This document shows positions 5,584 through 13,213 of a stretch of 25,585 nt of DNA, one piece after another. Made by a program: the position numbers and the translations under genes. Positions within the stretch are counted from its first letter, which is position 1. Every line of letters begins with the position of its first letter. This DNA comes from a virus, in the IMG/VR virus record IMGVR_UViG_3300035698_008659, positions 1 to 25,585 of that record. The stretch is one strand, 5' to 3'. The notes beneath the pieces were generated by a model that did not search any database, had not been told where the DNA came from, and was given only the letters and a program-made list of their open reading frames with translations.

Positions 5584-5741
5584 GGGTTTTAGCTACAGAT
5601 AAAGATGGGGTTAAGCAAGTTAGATATATTAATCCAAAAAGTTTCGATGATAGTACTATGGAGTTACAAGAAATTATTATAAGCATCGAGGATAATAAAT
5701 ACTATAAAGCAGAATTAAATGCTTTTGGAGGAAAAAAATGA
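5580..5741 (+). CDS. Small protein, unknown function
   Basis: This gene encodes 53 residues, starting in an ATGA overlap with the previous gene and ending in an ATGA overlap with the next. SD-like aagga lies a few nt upstream. It has a short beta-rich start (RVLATDKDGVKQVRYINP) and an acidic amphipathic helix (TMELQEIIISIEDNK). Its C-terminal Gly-Gly-Lys-Lys codons form the SD of the following gene. Confidence 0.55.
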   Translation: MRVLATDKDGVKQVRYINPKSFDDSTMELQEIIISIEDNKYYKAELNAFGGKK

Positions 5742-6184
5742 TAAAAACAATTGTAGGAACGGATTTAGAAATAGTAGATAAGCAAGTGAATGAGTTTATG
5801 GCTATGAAGGGAAAGGATATGCCAGTAAGGACAGAGTCTTTATTGAATGAGAATAATTGCGTGATACATAAGGCAGTAGTTTTTTTTGATGGTATTAAGA
5901 AAGAACCTCAATTAATAACTCAACCAGTAGCACAGAACCAAGTTATTCCACCAGTAAAAAGTAAGCCTGAACATACTGGTGCTTTATGGAAACAACCTGA
6001 TGGAACATTAACAGGAAAGTTTGATAATAAAGATTGTATTATTGACTTAGCTAATTTAATTGCAGGAACTACTAAAGCTGGAAAGCCTAAATGGACTGGA
6101 GAAGTCGGAGGGATTAAGTTTACAGTGATTGAGAATGATTGGAAGAAAGAACCAAAGCACCCAGATTACAAAATTATAGGATAG
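5738..6184 (+). CDS. Two-part viral protein with C-terminal DUF736-like domain
   Basis: This gene encodes 148 residues with SD ggagga just upstream. The N-terminal ~65 residues form an alpha/beta unit (IKTIVGTDLEIVDKQVNEF...) as seen in small phage hypotheticals. A Pro/Gln-rich linker (about 67-80) leads to GALWKQPDGTLTGKFDN...KFTVIENDWKKEPKHPDYKI. This pattern (G-x-L-W-K..., then ...HPDY-x-I) resembles DUF736-type and related phage domains of unknown function. The TAG stop is in frame with the next gene, which however has its own strong SD. Confidence 0.6.
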   Translation: MIKTIVGTDLEIVDKQVNEFMAMKGKDMPVRTESLLNENNCVIHKAVVFFDGIKKEPQLITQPVAQNQVIPPVKSKPEHTGALWKQPDGTLTGKFDNKDCIIDLANLIAGTTKAGKPKWTGEVGGIKFTVIENDWKKEPKHPDYKIIG

Positions 6185-6196
6185 GAGGGAATGAAG

Positions 6197-6583
6197 ATGA
6201 CAACTGAAAATAAAGTAGATTATAGTAAATGGATGGGTAAGTGTGGTGCTGATTTAGCAATTAAAGGAAGACAGCATTTATGTAGTTTTGATTGTGGATT
6301 AATAATAGAAGACCCATCTAAAAAAAATTATGAAGATAATTATGATGAAACACCTGATTATGATGAAATAACATTAAAAGAATGTAAGGATGGGGAGTTT
6401 TTTTGTATGATTCCTGAAGATGGTAGAAAAGAGATTGAAATAGATGATTTTAATATGATACTAAATAAAAATAAAAGTTCTTGTTTAGTTTTATATATTG
6501 AAGAGTGGGAAGGTTCAGAGGATATTATAATTAGATATTCAGATATAATAGATTTATCTATGAAAGTTCATAGGTTTAAATAA
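6197..6583 (+). CDS. Acidic protein with scattered cysteines
   Basis: This gene encodes 128 residues from ATG 6197, 7 nt after SD aggaggg (6183-6189); ATG 6191 is too close to the SD. It is strongly acidic (DEITLKECKDGEFF, EDGRKEIEIDDF, EEWEGSEDIIIRYSDIID). It has three N-terminal cysteines (CGADLAIKGRQHLCSFDCG) that might bind a metal. An acidic small viral protein could mimic DNA, but that is speculation. No family is recognised. Confidence 0.65.
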   Translation: MTTENKVDYSKWMGKCGADLAIKGRQHLCSFDCGLIIEDPSKKNYEDNYDETPDYDEITLKECKDGEFFCMIPEDGRKEIEIDDFNMILNKNKSSCLVLYIEEWEGSEDIIIRYSDIIDLSMKVHRFK

Positions 6584-6597
6584 TTAGGAGGGATAAA

Positions 6598-6870
6598 ATG
6601 GAAGTTAAACAATTAGAAGAACAGAAAATATATAAAGTATTTTTTACAGAGTTCTTTGAATTAAAAGTAGGTGAGAAAGCTTTAGATAACTTTATTGCAA
6701 AGATAGGAAAGAAAACTAAAAGTGGAGAGTACATTTTAGATAGTAAAATGAGGGATTTGATGAAATCGGATTTCGTGCAGAAGAAGATGAAACCATTAGA
6801 GCCATTAGTAACTGGAGAAATGTGGGAGCAGAGCAGAATTGCATTAAGAGGGGCTATTTTCAATGGATAA
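6598..6870 (+). CDS. Small helical protein, unknown function
   Basis: This gene encodes 90 residues with a strong SD (aggaggg) about 7 nt upstream. It is Lys/Glu-rich, alpha-helical, with a Met-rich central segment (DSKMRDLMKSDFVQKKMKPLEPL). It overlaps the next gene by 8 nt. No domain is recognised. Confidence 0.65.
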   Translation: MEVKQLEEQKIYKVFFTEFFELKVGEKALDNFIAKIGKKTKSGEYILDSKMRDLMKSDFVQKKMKPLEPLVTGEMWEQSRIALRGAIFNG

Positions 6871-7114
6871 TGTTGAGTGGCTTGTTTTGAAAGATAAAAT
6901 AAAGCTTGATACGGAAACTGAAAAGTTTTATTATTTTAAGCTTAAAAGCTATTGGGGAAAGGGGTATAATGTTACGATAAATAAAGAGAACGTTGGCTTT
7001 TATTGTGATTGTCCCAATAGCTCTTATAATAGCTTGATTGGAGTGAATGACCCAAGAGAATGCCTACATATTCAGGCGTGTAGGATGTGGATAAAAAATC
7101 GAGGTGAAGAATAA
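6863..7114 (+). CDS. SWIM-type zinc-finger protein
   Basis: This gene encodes 83 residues. A central beta hairpin (YNVTINKENVGFYCDCPN) brings C48-x-C50, and a downstream helix carries C67-x-H69 (ECLHIQACRMW). That CxC...CxH pattern, with the last pair at the start of a helix, is the SWIM zinc finger signature. SWIM domains bind DNA or proteins and occur in transposases, SWI/SNF ATPases and archaeal/viral mini-proteins. Here the domain is essentially the whole protein. It overlaps the upstream and downstream genes, within a cluster of DNA-binding mini-genes. Confidence 0.65.
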   Translation: MDNVEWLVLKDKIKLDTETEKFYYFKLKSYWGKGYNVTINKENVGFYCDCPNSSYNSLIGVNDPRECLHIQACRMWIKNRGEE

Positions 7115-7467
7115 TGAATGATAATATATACAGCACAGTACCAGAAGAACATAATGAAGTAACTGATGTAGATAAAAGAATAAAATTATTTAGGTATCTA
7201 AAAGAGAACAAGGGAACTTTCTTTACAGCAAGAGTACTTGCCCAAGAGTTAGGATATAAAACAACAGGAACACAAGTAGAGTTAAGAAAAGCTATTACAG
7301 AACTAATAGAAGTAAACTTAGCACCTATTGTTGGAAACGCTAAAGGATTTAGTTATGTATTACATACAAATATGTTAAAGGTATATATTGAAAGTTTAGA
7401 GTTTAGAAAGCAGGGACTTCAGAGAAGGATTGATGCAGTTAATAAAATTTATAGAGGAATGGAATGA
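7114..7467 (+). CDS. Winged-helix DNA-binding protein
   Basis: This gene encodes 117 residues. Residues ~20-80 form a winged-helix pattern: helix 1 (KRIKLFRYLKENKG), FFTARVLAQELGYK as helix 2, TQVELRKAITELIEVN as recognition helix 3, and a wing with LAPIVGNAKGFSYVL. The GxFFTA / LPI(V/I)-x-N-x-x-G-F/Y-x-Y layout is common in phage replication-region regulators. A C-terminal helix (about 85-117) probably dimerises. A role in transcription control or replication initiation is likely. It overlaps the following RHH gene by ATGA. Confidence 0.68.
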   Translation: MNDNIYSTVPEEHNEVTDVDKRIKLFRYLKENKGTFFTARVLAQELGYKTTGTQVELRKAITELIEVNLAPIVGNAKGFSYVLHTNMLKVYIESLEFRKQGLQRRIDAVNKIYRGME

Positions 7468-7595
7468 GGATGGTACAGATTAGTTTAATGGTAAAAGAGG
7501 AAACAAAAGAACTTTTGAGAGATAAAGCAAATTGTGATATTAAGTCTTTGAGTCAGTATTGCAGGAAAGTTTTGGAAGGAGTTGTTGAGAAATGA
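7464..7595 (+). CDS. Ribbon-helix-helix mini-protein
   Basis: This gene encodes 43 residues. SD agagga lies 6 nt before an ATG overlapping the winged-helix gene's stop. The strand VQISLMVK (4-11) is followed by helix A (EETKELLRDKANCDI) and helix B (SLSQYCRKVLEGVVE). This is the same minimal plan as the 39-residue protein at 686, and the two share the ETxxLLRDxA segment of helix A (KETEKLLRDMA and EETKELLRDKA). They may be distant paralogues able to hetero-dimerise. Confidence 0.68.
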   Translation: MRMVQISLMVKEETKELLRDKANCDIKSLSQYCRKVLEGVVEK

Positions 7596-7735
7596 CAGCA
7601 CATAAATATTTGGATGATTGGGATAGGGAAGTGCTAAAGCTTAAAGAGAAGGGGATTCAGCCTCCTAAGCTTGACTTACCGAGTTGGATGAAGAGAGATT
7701 ATATGGATAAGTGTACTAATGAGGAGAAAGAATGA
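7592..7735 (+). CDS. Small protein, unknown function
   Basis: This gene encodes 47 residues, coupled by ATGA on both sides. The sequence is helical and charged at the start (KYLDDWDREVLKLKEKG), then Pro-rich (QPPKLDLPSW), then basic. It is supported mainly by the perfect coupling and absence of any other use for the stretch. Confidence 0.5.
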   Translation: MTAHKYLDDWDREVLKLKEKGIQPPKLDLPSWMKRDYMDKCTNEEKE

Positions 7736-7842
7736 CTAATGAATATGGAGAGTTAAATATTTCAATATTATTATTTATGGCTATAGGGATAATATTTATA
7801 GGACTTATAATAATTGGAATAACTTTAAAATTATTAATATGA
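7732..7842 (+). CDS. Very small single-pass membrane peptide
   Basis: This gene encodes 36 residues. SD gaggag lies a few nt upstream and it is coupled by ATGA on both sides. Residues about 10-34 are almost entirely Ile/Leu/Phe/Gly, one transmembrane helix, after an acidic 9-residue N-terminus. Such mini membrane proteins can be toxins, antiholins or regulators of host membrane enzymes; which of these cannot be told from sequence. Confidence 0.5.
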   Translation: MTNEYGELNISILLFMAIGIIFIGLIIIGITLKLLI

Positions 7843-8192
7843 ATAAAGCAGATATAAAGAAAAGGACAATGGAAACTTACAAAAGTTATCATATACCAGG
7901 CAGACCTAATTATGTGAAACGTCCTAAAAATGCTATCTATATTTCTGCTGCTAATAGTTTAAAGCACGAAATGGAGAAATTAAAAACTTGTTACGAGTTA
8001 AGGACAACTGGGAGTGATTTTGTTACAGAAGCAGTAAGGAATAGTTTAGATGATAAAGGGAAAGAAAGGCGTGTTGATATTGTAGATTTAAGTACAGGAC
8101 TTGAAATAGAAATAGAAACAACTCCACAGAGAGCAAAACGATTTAAAGGACAGACAGGAGTTATGGTTATAAAATGCTGGGAGGAAGATTAG
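7839..8192 (+). CDS. Putative PD-(D/E)XK-like nuclease
   Basis: This gene encodes 117 residues. The N-terminus is basic. The core has H43-E44 in a helix, FVTEAVRN (E64), RVDIVDL (D80, D83) and GLEIEIETTPQRAKRF (E89/E91/E93), then a hydrophobic strand (VMVIKCW). The order helix-E, strand-D, strand-E-x-E matches small PD-(D/E)XK nucleases and Holliday-junction-resolvase-like folds, where a Glu, an Asp and E-x-K/E bind metal. The usual Lys of E-x-K is not obvious. It has no SD; translation is probably coupled to the upstream peptide. Its position just before terminase and polymerase fits DNA processing. Confidence 0.4.
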   Translation: MNKADIKKRTMETYKSYHIPGRPNYVKRPKNAIYISAANSLKHEMEKLKTCYELRTTGSDFVTEAVRNSLDDKGKERRVDIVDLSTGLEIEIETTPQRAKRFKGQTGVMVIKCWEED

Positions 8193-8210
8193 TCATTAAT
8201 AAGTAATGAT
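8192..8210. promoter_or_regulatory. Imperfect palindrome upstream of the small terminase gene
   Basis: GTCATTA (8192-8198) and TAATGAT (8204-8210) form an almost perfect inverted repeat around ATAAG. The central ATTAATAA (8195-8202) is TATA-like and centred about 26.5 nt before the SD-less ATG at 8225. A bacterial-like TATAAT (8215-8220) lies too close to the ATG to serve that start normally. It is a possible operator overlapping a promoter. Confidence 0.3.
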
Positions 8211-8224
8211 TAACATATAATACA

Positions 8225-8641
8225 ATGGGAAATAATGAAGAACTAAAAGAGAAATTAAGGTCATTAATACTTGAATTTGGCGAATGGGAAGTAAATATAC
8301 TCAAATTAAGTCGAGAATGGGGAGTACCGAAGAGTACACTTGCAAGATGGAAAGACATAATAGTAAAAGAGATAGGGATAATAGATATAGATGAATTTGG
8401 TAGAAACGTACAGAAAACAGGATTAAGTAATATAAAGTTATGCCAGAGAATGATAAGACAGGCTGAAAGTGTCGGAGATAAGGCTAAAGCAATAAAAGCT
8501 TATAATGATAGTGTAGATACATTTACTGGGTTTTTAGAAAATTATGGTTATAAAGAAAAGGTTGCAGAGAAAATTATTGCAGAAGGGAAGCTTACTTGGG
8601 AAGGATTTAATAAAGCATACAACGAAACGATTAATAAGTAA
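8225..8641 (+). CDS. terS: Putative terminase small subunit
   Basis: This gene encodes 138 residues. Residues 23-46 are a helix-turn-helix (NILKLSREWGVPKSTLARWKDI). The remainder is helical, with a central oligomerisation-like segment (SNIKLCQRMIRQAESVGDKAKAIKAYNDSV) and ending LENYGYKEKVAEKI, a tail I associate with small terminase proteins. TerS recognises the packaging site and delivers DNA to the large subunit. Unusually, the large subunit lies 3.1 kb downstream, with polymerase, ParB and glycosyltransferase genes between. There is no SD, so it may be leaderless. An HTH regulator is the alternative. Confidence 0.5.
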   Translation: MGNNEELKEKLRSLILEFGEWEVNILKLSREWGVPKSTLARWKDIIVKEIGIIDIDEFGRNVQKTGLSNIKLCQRMIRQAESVGDKAKAIKAYNDSVDTFTGFLENYGYKEKVAEKIIAEGKLTWEGFNKAYNETINK

Positions 8642-8673
8642 GTAGTTTATCAAAAGAGTAGGGAGAGGATAGG

Positions 8674-10404
8674 ATGGATAAAAGAGGGTTAATAATAGAT
8701 ATAGAAACAGATGGTCTTGAATTAGATTGTAATATAGTCTTAATAGGTCTTAAAGATAGTATTACAAGAGAAGAGACTATATATGACTTACAAAAACAAA
8801 GTAAGGATGATATTAAAGTTTTATTGAAGGAGAAATTTAATTCTTATGATATTTTAATCGGTTATAACCTTGTTAATTTTGATATGCCTATTATAGAAAA
8901 CTTTTTTGATTTGAAATTCTTTGGGAAAGTTATTGATTTGTATAAAATTACTAAGAATAAAGATGGATTGTTAAGGAAGAAGTTTAAAAATTTTAAGTTG
9001 AAAACTGTTGTTGAAGAGTTAGGATTGAGTGAGTTAAAAGGAGATATTGATTATAAAATATTTCAGAGAGAGATGAATGAAGAAGAGAGGAAGGATGCTT
9101 ATAAGTATCTGAGTAAGGATTTAAGGGCTACTTGTGAGTTGTTTTGGTATTATGACGATTTCTTTAAAGAGTTTAAAGACTTCCTAATTGATAAGGATAT
9201 AGAGAAATATAATCATTTTGCTTGTAACACAGGAACATTTGTATATAAATTTCTTTGTAAGAGTCTTGGGATGGAAGAGAAGTATGATGAATATGTAAAA
9301 GGAGAAGGATATACAGGTGGATTTGTGATGAATCCTAAGACTGATTATGCAGAAGGAGATATTTATTGCTTGGATTTCAATAGTCTTTATCCTCATATTA
9401 TGATTATGGCTAACTTATTTAGTAAAGGAGATTGGGATGGAGGGAAATTTGAGTTGGATGGAAGTTATGATAATAAGAATTTACATAAGGTAAGTGAGGA
9501 GATTAAAAGGTTATATGATTTAAGAGTGAAGTTAAAGCAAGAGAATAACCCTAAAGAGTATGTATTAAAGGTTATTATTAATACAATTTATGGATTGACT
9601 GCGAATAGTGTCTTTAGTAACTTTTATGATAAAAATATTGCGAGTGATTGTACTAAGATTGGTAGAGAATTATTATTGATGACTTGTGATAAATTTGAAA
9701 AGAAAGGTTATGAAATATTATATGGAGATACTGATAGTATTTATTTAAAGAATCCTTATGATGAAGAAAAGTTAATGAAAGACAAAGCATCTGTGATAAA
9801 AGACTTAAAGGGTTTATTTCCGTTTCCAGTTGATAGTTTTGATTTAGGAGTAGATTATAAGATTAAGAGGATTGCGTTCTTTAGAAAGAAATTATATATG
9901 TTTAAAACGAATTCTGATGAAGTGGTGGTTAAAGGATTACCTATAATTAAGGATAATGCTACTGGATTAGGATTTAAAGTCTTTAAAGAATTTATAGAGC
10001 CACGATTTAAAGATGATGGAAGTTTTCTGTTTAAGTATAAGCAGTTAAAAGAATGGTGTTATAGTTTATTAAAAGAGAATAAAAGATTGATAGGGAAGAG
10101 TTTTAACTTAAAAGAATTGAGTTATTACAAGAATGACACTAATATTTATTATAATTTAAGTAAGGAGTATGGTGAAGGGATGCGTGTGTTCGTTCCTAAC
10201 TATTTGAAAGGTGTAGGGAAGAATGTTAAATATATCCCTATAGAAGACAGCGAAGATATAGATGTAGTATATTTAAGTCTTAGAAGTACATTACAAGAGC
10301 TTGATTATTTCTGTAGTGAGAAAGAATTAATAAGTGATTATATATCTAATGAGATGAAGATAATAGGAAATAAAGACCAATTAACAATGGAGGAATGGTT
10401 ATAA
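8674..10404 (+). CDS. polB: Family B DNA polymerase (compact, with 3'-5' exonuclease)
   Basis: This gene encodes 576 residues, short for the family (cellular archaeal PolB is about 770-800). Exo I is D9-I-E11, Exo II GYNLVNFD (D70), Exo III Y145-x3-D149. Polymerase motif A is DFNSLYP (234-240), motif B K299-x3-N303-x2-Y306-G307, motif C Y350-G-D-T-D-S355, and the KKLY element is at 405-408. All catalytic residues are present, so both activities should work. It replicates the viral genome. The separate N-terminal domain of cellular PolB is missing, and I see no clear protein-priming TPR insertions between motifs A and B, so priming mode is open. SD gggagagg precedes the ATG; the stop overlaps the next start (TAATG). 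Confidence 0.93.
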   Translation: MDKRGLIIDIETDGLELDCNIVLIGLKDSITREETIYDLQKQSKDDIKVLLKEKFNSYDILIGYNLVNFDMPIIENFFDLKFFGKVIDLYKITKNKDGLLRKKFKNFKLKTVVEELGLSELKGDIDYKIFQREMNEEERKDAYKYLSKDLRATCELFWYYDDFFKEFKDFLIDKDIEKYNHFACNTGTFVYKFLCKSLGMEEKYDEYVKGEGYTGGFVMNPKTDYAEGDIYCLDFNSLYPHIMIMANLFSKGDWDGGKFELDGSYDNKNLHKVSEEIKRLYDLRVKLKQENNPKEYVLKVIINTIYGLTANSVFSNFYDKNIASDCTKIGRELLLMTCDKFEKKGYEILYGDTDSIYLKNPYDEEKLMKDKASVIKDLKGLFPFPVDSFDLGVDYKIKRIAFFRKKLYMFKTNSDEVVVKGLPIIKDNATGLGFKVFKEFIEPRFKDDGSFLFKYKQLKEWCYSLLKENKRLIGKSFNLKELSYYKNDTNIYYNLSKEYGEGMRVFVPNYLKGVGKNVKYIPIEDSEDIDVVYLSLRSTLQELDYFCSEKELISDYISNEMKIIGNKDQLTMEEWL

Positions 10405-11036
10405 TGATAAATATACCAAAGATAGAGAACTTAAGTACAGATTTGTTGAAGATAGATGGAGATAACCCTAATGTGATGAATCCACCTGAATTTAATGCTT
10501 TGAAAGCTAATATGCGAAAGTATGGGTTTTTGATACCGATAATTACTAATAATGAATTTATAGTTGCAGATGGAGAGCATAGATTAAAAGCTGCAAGAGA
10601 ATTAGGAATGAAAGAAGTGCCAGTGATTAAATTAGATGTGAAAGATATTGATAGAAGAATATTAAGACAAGTTTTGAATAAGCTTAAAGGAACACATAAT
10701 CCAAGTAGGGATAAGAGTGAATTTGATATAATATTAGATAAGGGAGGAAGAGAGGATTTAAAGGAATTGTTATCCCTTACTGAAGATGATTTAGAGAAGT
10801 ATATTGGAGATAAAAGAACTATAGATGACTTACCGCCTATTACACCAGAATATTTAGAAGAATACAATTATGTTGTAGTGTTCTTTAGAAACCAACTTGA
10901 TTGGGAAGTGTTTAAGAATAATTATGACTTACCAGTTGTTAGAACAAACGAGCCAGAAGGAAAGTTTAAGAAACCAAGAAAAGGAGTTGGAAGAGTTATT
11001 GAAGGTGCTGACTTCATAAAGAGGATGGGGATATGA
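10404..11036 (+). CDS. ParB/Srx-fold protein
   Basis: This gene encodes 210 residues from ATG 10404, 10 nt after SD ggagg (10389-10393) and overlapping the polymerase stop. ATG 10395 lies 1 nt from the SD and is rejected. Residues ~10-80 are a ParB N-terminal domain: NPNVMNPPEFNALKANMRKYG, then D56-G-E-H-R60. The C-terminus has YNYVVVFFRNQLDWEVF and GVGRVIEGADFI, typical of viral ParB-like proteins. Some members use this fold as NTPase or nuclease; others sit in viral DNA-modification clusters, fitting the next gene. A partition role is unlikely in a lytic-type module without ParA. Confidence 0.78.
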   Translation: MINIPKIENLSTDLLKIDGDNPNVMNPPEFNALKANMRKYGFLIPIITNNEFIVADGEHRLKAARELGMKEVPVIKLDVKDIDRRILRQVLNKLKGTHNPSRDKSEFDIILDKGGREDLKELLSLTEDDLEKYIGDKRTIDDLPPITPEYLEEYNYVVVFFRNQLDWEVFKNNYDLPVVRTNEPEGKFKKPRKGVGRVIEGADFIKRMGI

Positions 11037-11758
11037 AGGTTGAAATCATAATACCAAGTTATATGAGAGCAAAGGATGTTATAACAGGGAGATACTTGAC
11101 TAAGGCTAAAATATGTGTACCAGAAAGCCAAGCAGAAGAATATAAGTTACATAACAAGAATGAGTTAATAATTATCCCTGATGAATGTGATGGGAATATA
11201 GGAAAGAAAAGAAATTGGATTCTTGATAACGTGAAGGCAGATATTTTATGTATGATAGATGATGATGTAAGTGCTATGGGTATGTACGAAAACGACCAGA
11301 GAGTTATATTAACTGAAGAGGAAGTATATGAGTTTCTTTTAAAGTATAGTGAGATAGCAAAAAGTGTAGGGACTTGTTTGTGGGGAGTGAATTTATTAAA
11401 GGATAGAATTGCTTATAATGAGTTCAGACCTTTTAATTTCTTAGTACCGATACTTGGTCCTTTTAATGTTCACTTAAATAATCCTTGCAGGTATGATACA
11501 GATTTATCTTTGAAAGAAGATTATGATATGAGTTTGCAAGTGATACAAAGATATAGGAAACTAATGAGAGTAAATAAATTTCATTATATAGTAAAACAAT
11601 ATAGGGATAGAAATAAAGGTGGATGTACTACATATAGAAGTAGGGATAGAGAGATAACCCAGTTGAAGATGTTAAAAGATAAGTGGGGCAGTAAGATTGT
11701 ATCTATACCGAACAATGATATAAATCCATTGATACATATTCCTATTCCAGGAACTTAA
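11033..11758 (+). CDS. GT-A glycosyltransferase resembling TET-associated (DNA-base) glycosyltransferases
   Basis: This gene encodes 241 residues. The N-terminus is a GT-A fold: MKVEIIIPSYMRA, a strand with KAKICVPESQAEEY, IIIPDECDGNIGKKRNWIL, and the metal/nucleotide-sugar motif MIDDDVSAM (D76-D78). The order (IPSY-x-R-A, V-x-E-x-x-A-x-x-Y, iiiPd...GNIgkkRNwi, iDDD) matches the phage glycosyltransferase family described with TET/JBP and ParB proteins, thought to add sugars to modified DNA bases. Sitting between a ParB-like gene and the large terminase supports DNA rather than capsid glycosylation. No base hydroxylase or hypermodification synthase is visible in this window. Confidence 0.7.
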   Translation: MKVEIIIPSYMRAKDVITGRYLTKAKICVPESQAEEYKLHNKNELIIIPDECDGNIGKKRNWILDNVKADILCMIDDDVSAMGMYENDQRVILTEEEVYEFLLKYSEIAKSVGTCLWGVNLLKDRIAYNEFRPFNFLVPILGPFNVHLNNPCRYDTDLSLKEDYDMSLQVIQRYRKLMRVNKFHYIVKQYRDRNKGGCTTYRSRDREITQLKMLKDKWGSKIVSIPNNDINPLIHIPIPGT

Positions 11759-13176
11759 TGACTGAGATAAATAATGTACTAAAAAAGAGAGATGTTAAAT
11801 TTTTAGCGAAGTATTTTTTTAATGTGAATTTAACACCTAAGCAAGAGGAGTTAGTTGAAGCGATAGCTTTCCACGAAAACAATAGGATTGTGATTTCTTG
11901 TCTTACAAGATATGGAAAGAGTTACTGCGTTAGTATTGGAGTGTTGTTATATCTTCTATTTAATTATAATAAAAGAATATTATTAATAGCTCCTACTATA
12001 TCACAGAGTAAGATTATTCGTAATTACATAAGTGAGTTTATTCTTGAAAGCGATTTATTTAGGGATTTAGTTGATATGGCTTTAACAGGGCTTGACCGAT
12101 TAAAGAGCGAAGTAAGTAAGAGCAGGATAACTTTCAAGAATAATAGTCAGATTCAAATATTAAGTGCAGAAGGTACAGCAGAGAGGCTTATGGGATTTGG
12201 TGGAGATATGATTGTATTGGATGAAAGTTGCTTGATTGATTATGAAGTGTATAGGCAGAAAATAAGTCGTATGCTTGGGGATAACCCTGATTCTATTTTG
12301 GTAGAGATTGGAAACCCTTGGCATCGTAACAACCAAATGTACGAGCATTGGCTGAATCCAAACTTTAAAAAAATTCATATTGGTTGGGAAGAAGCGATAG
12401 AAGAGGGAAGACTTGACCCAGTATACCTTGAAGAACAAAGAGAGCTTCTTACTAATCTTGAATTTGACGTGTTATACAAAGCAGAATTTCCAGAGGAAGC
12501 AGAAGACAGCATATTTAATTATAAAAAGGTAGAAACTGCCAGTAAGATAGATTTAAATGAGTTTAAAGAGGTTTCCAAACGAAATAACATAATCAGTTGC
12601 GATGTTAGTGATAAGGGAGTGGATAAGACTGTTATAATGACTGGCTTTGAAAAGGATGGGATATATGTAGTTGAAAATATTTATACAGAGGATAAGAGTG
12701 AGAATATGAAGGTTGCAGGGAAGATTGTAGATTTACAGAGAGAAACTGATGCTAAAATAATAAATATTGATACAATAGGTATAGGTGCAGGAGTTGTAAG
12801 CAGACTTAAAGAGGTTTTAGAAGGGATTGATGTTAAAGTTAATGCTTGTCATTATGGAGAAGGAGTAGGAAGTAGTGAGAAACGATGGCCAAGTAAGAAT
12901 GAAAGGCTTGATGATAAGGAAAGCACAAGTAATAAGAAAAGATTTCTTAATAAGAAGGCTGCACAATATTTTAGGCTTAAAGACTTATTTGATGGGGAGA
13001 ATATGGCTATACCTAAGAATGATTTCTTAATTAAAGAACTTATGGCTATGCGTTGGGAATTGACAAGTAGTCGAAGGATTAGAATTTTAGACCCTGATAA
13101 AAGTCCTGACTTTGCGGATGCTTTAGTTTATTTTATTTGGAGAGAGGATAATGATATAGTTATGGATTTTGGTTGA
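11758..13176 (+). CDS. terL: Terminase large subunit
   Basis: This gene encodes 472 residues, full length. The ATPase domain has Walker A variant L-T-R-Y-G-K54-S55, Walker B MIVLDE (D155-E156) and the coupling segment GNPWHRNN (from 185). The RNase-H-like nuclease has SCDVSDKGVDKT (D282), INIDTIGIGAGV (D338) and a C-terminal acidic PDFADALVYF. It powers genome packaging and cuts concatemers at the portal. Start and stop overlap the neighbours (TAATG upstream). No intein or intron is present. Confidence 0.93.
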   Translation: MTEINNVLKKRDVKFLAKYFFNVNLTPKQEELVEAIAFHENNRIVISCLTRYGKSYCVSIGVLLYLLFNYNKRILLIAPTISQSKIIRNYISEFILESDLFRDLVDMALTGLDRLKSEVSKSRITFKNNSQIQILSAEGTAERLMGFGGDMIVLDESCLIDYEVYRQKISRMLGDNPDSILVEIGNPWHRNNQMYEHWLNPNFKKIHIGWEEAIEEGRLDPVYLEEQRELLTNLEFDVLYKAEFPEEAEDSIFNYKKVETASKIDLNEFKEVSKRNNIISCDVSDKGVDKTVIMTGFEKDGIYVVENIYTEDKSENMKVAGKIVDLQRETDAKIINIDTIGIGAGVVSRLKEVLEGIDVKVNACHYGEGVGSSEKRWPSKNERLDDKESTSNKKRFLNKKAAQYFRLKDLFDGENMAIPKNDFLIKELMAMRWELTSSRRIRILDPDKSPDFADALVYFIWREDNDIVMDFG

Positions 13177-13213
13177 AATGGTAATAACAGGAAATAGTAA
13201 TAGGAGGAGAAAG

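Noticed and set aside
8215-8220. Bacterial -10 box TATAAT before the small terminase gene
   Set aside because: It lies only 4 nt before the ATG with no convincing -35 element; spacing does not support a normal bacterial promoter.
10346-10867. 173-codon minus-strand ORF opposite polymerase end and ParB-like gene
   Set aside because: It is a Ser/Leu/Ile-rich antisense shadow; both + strand genes have clear domains.
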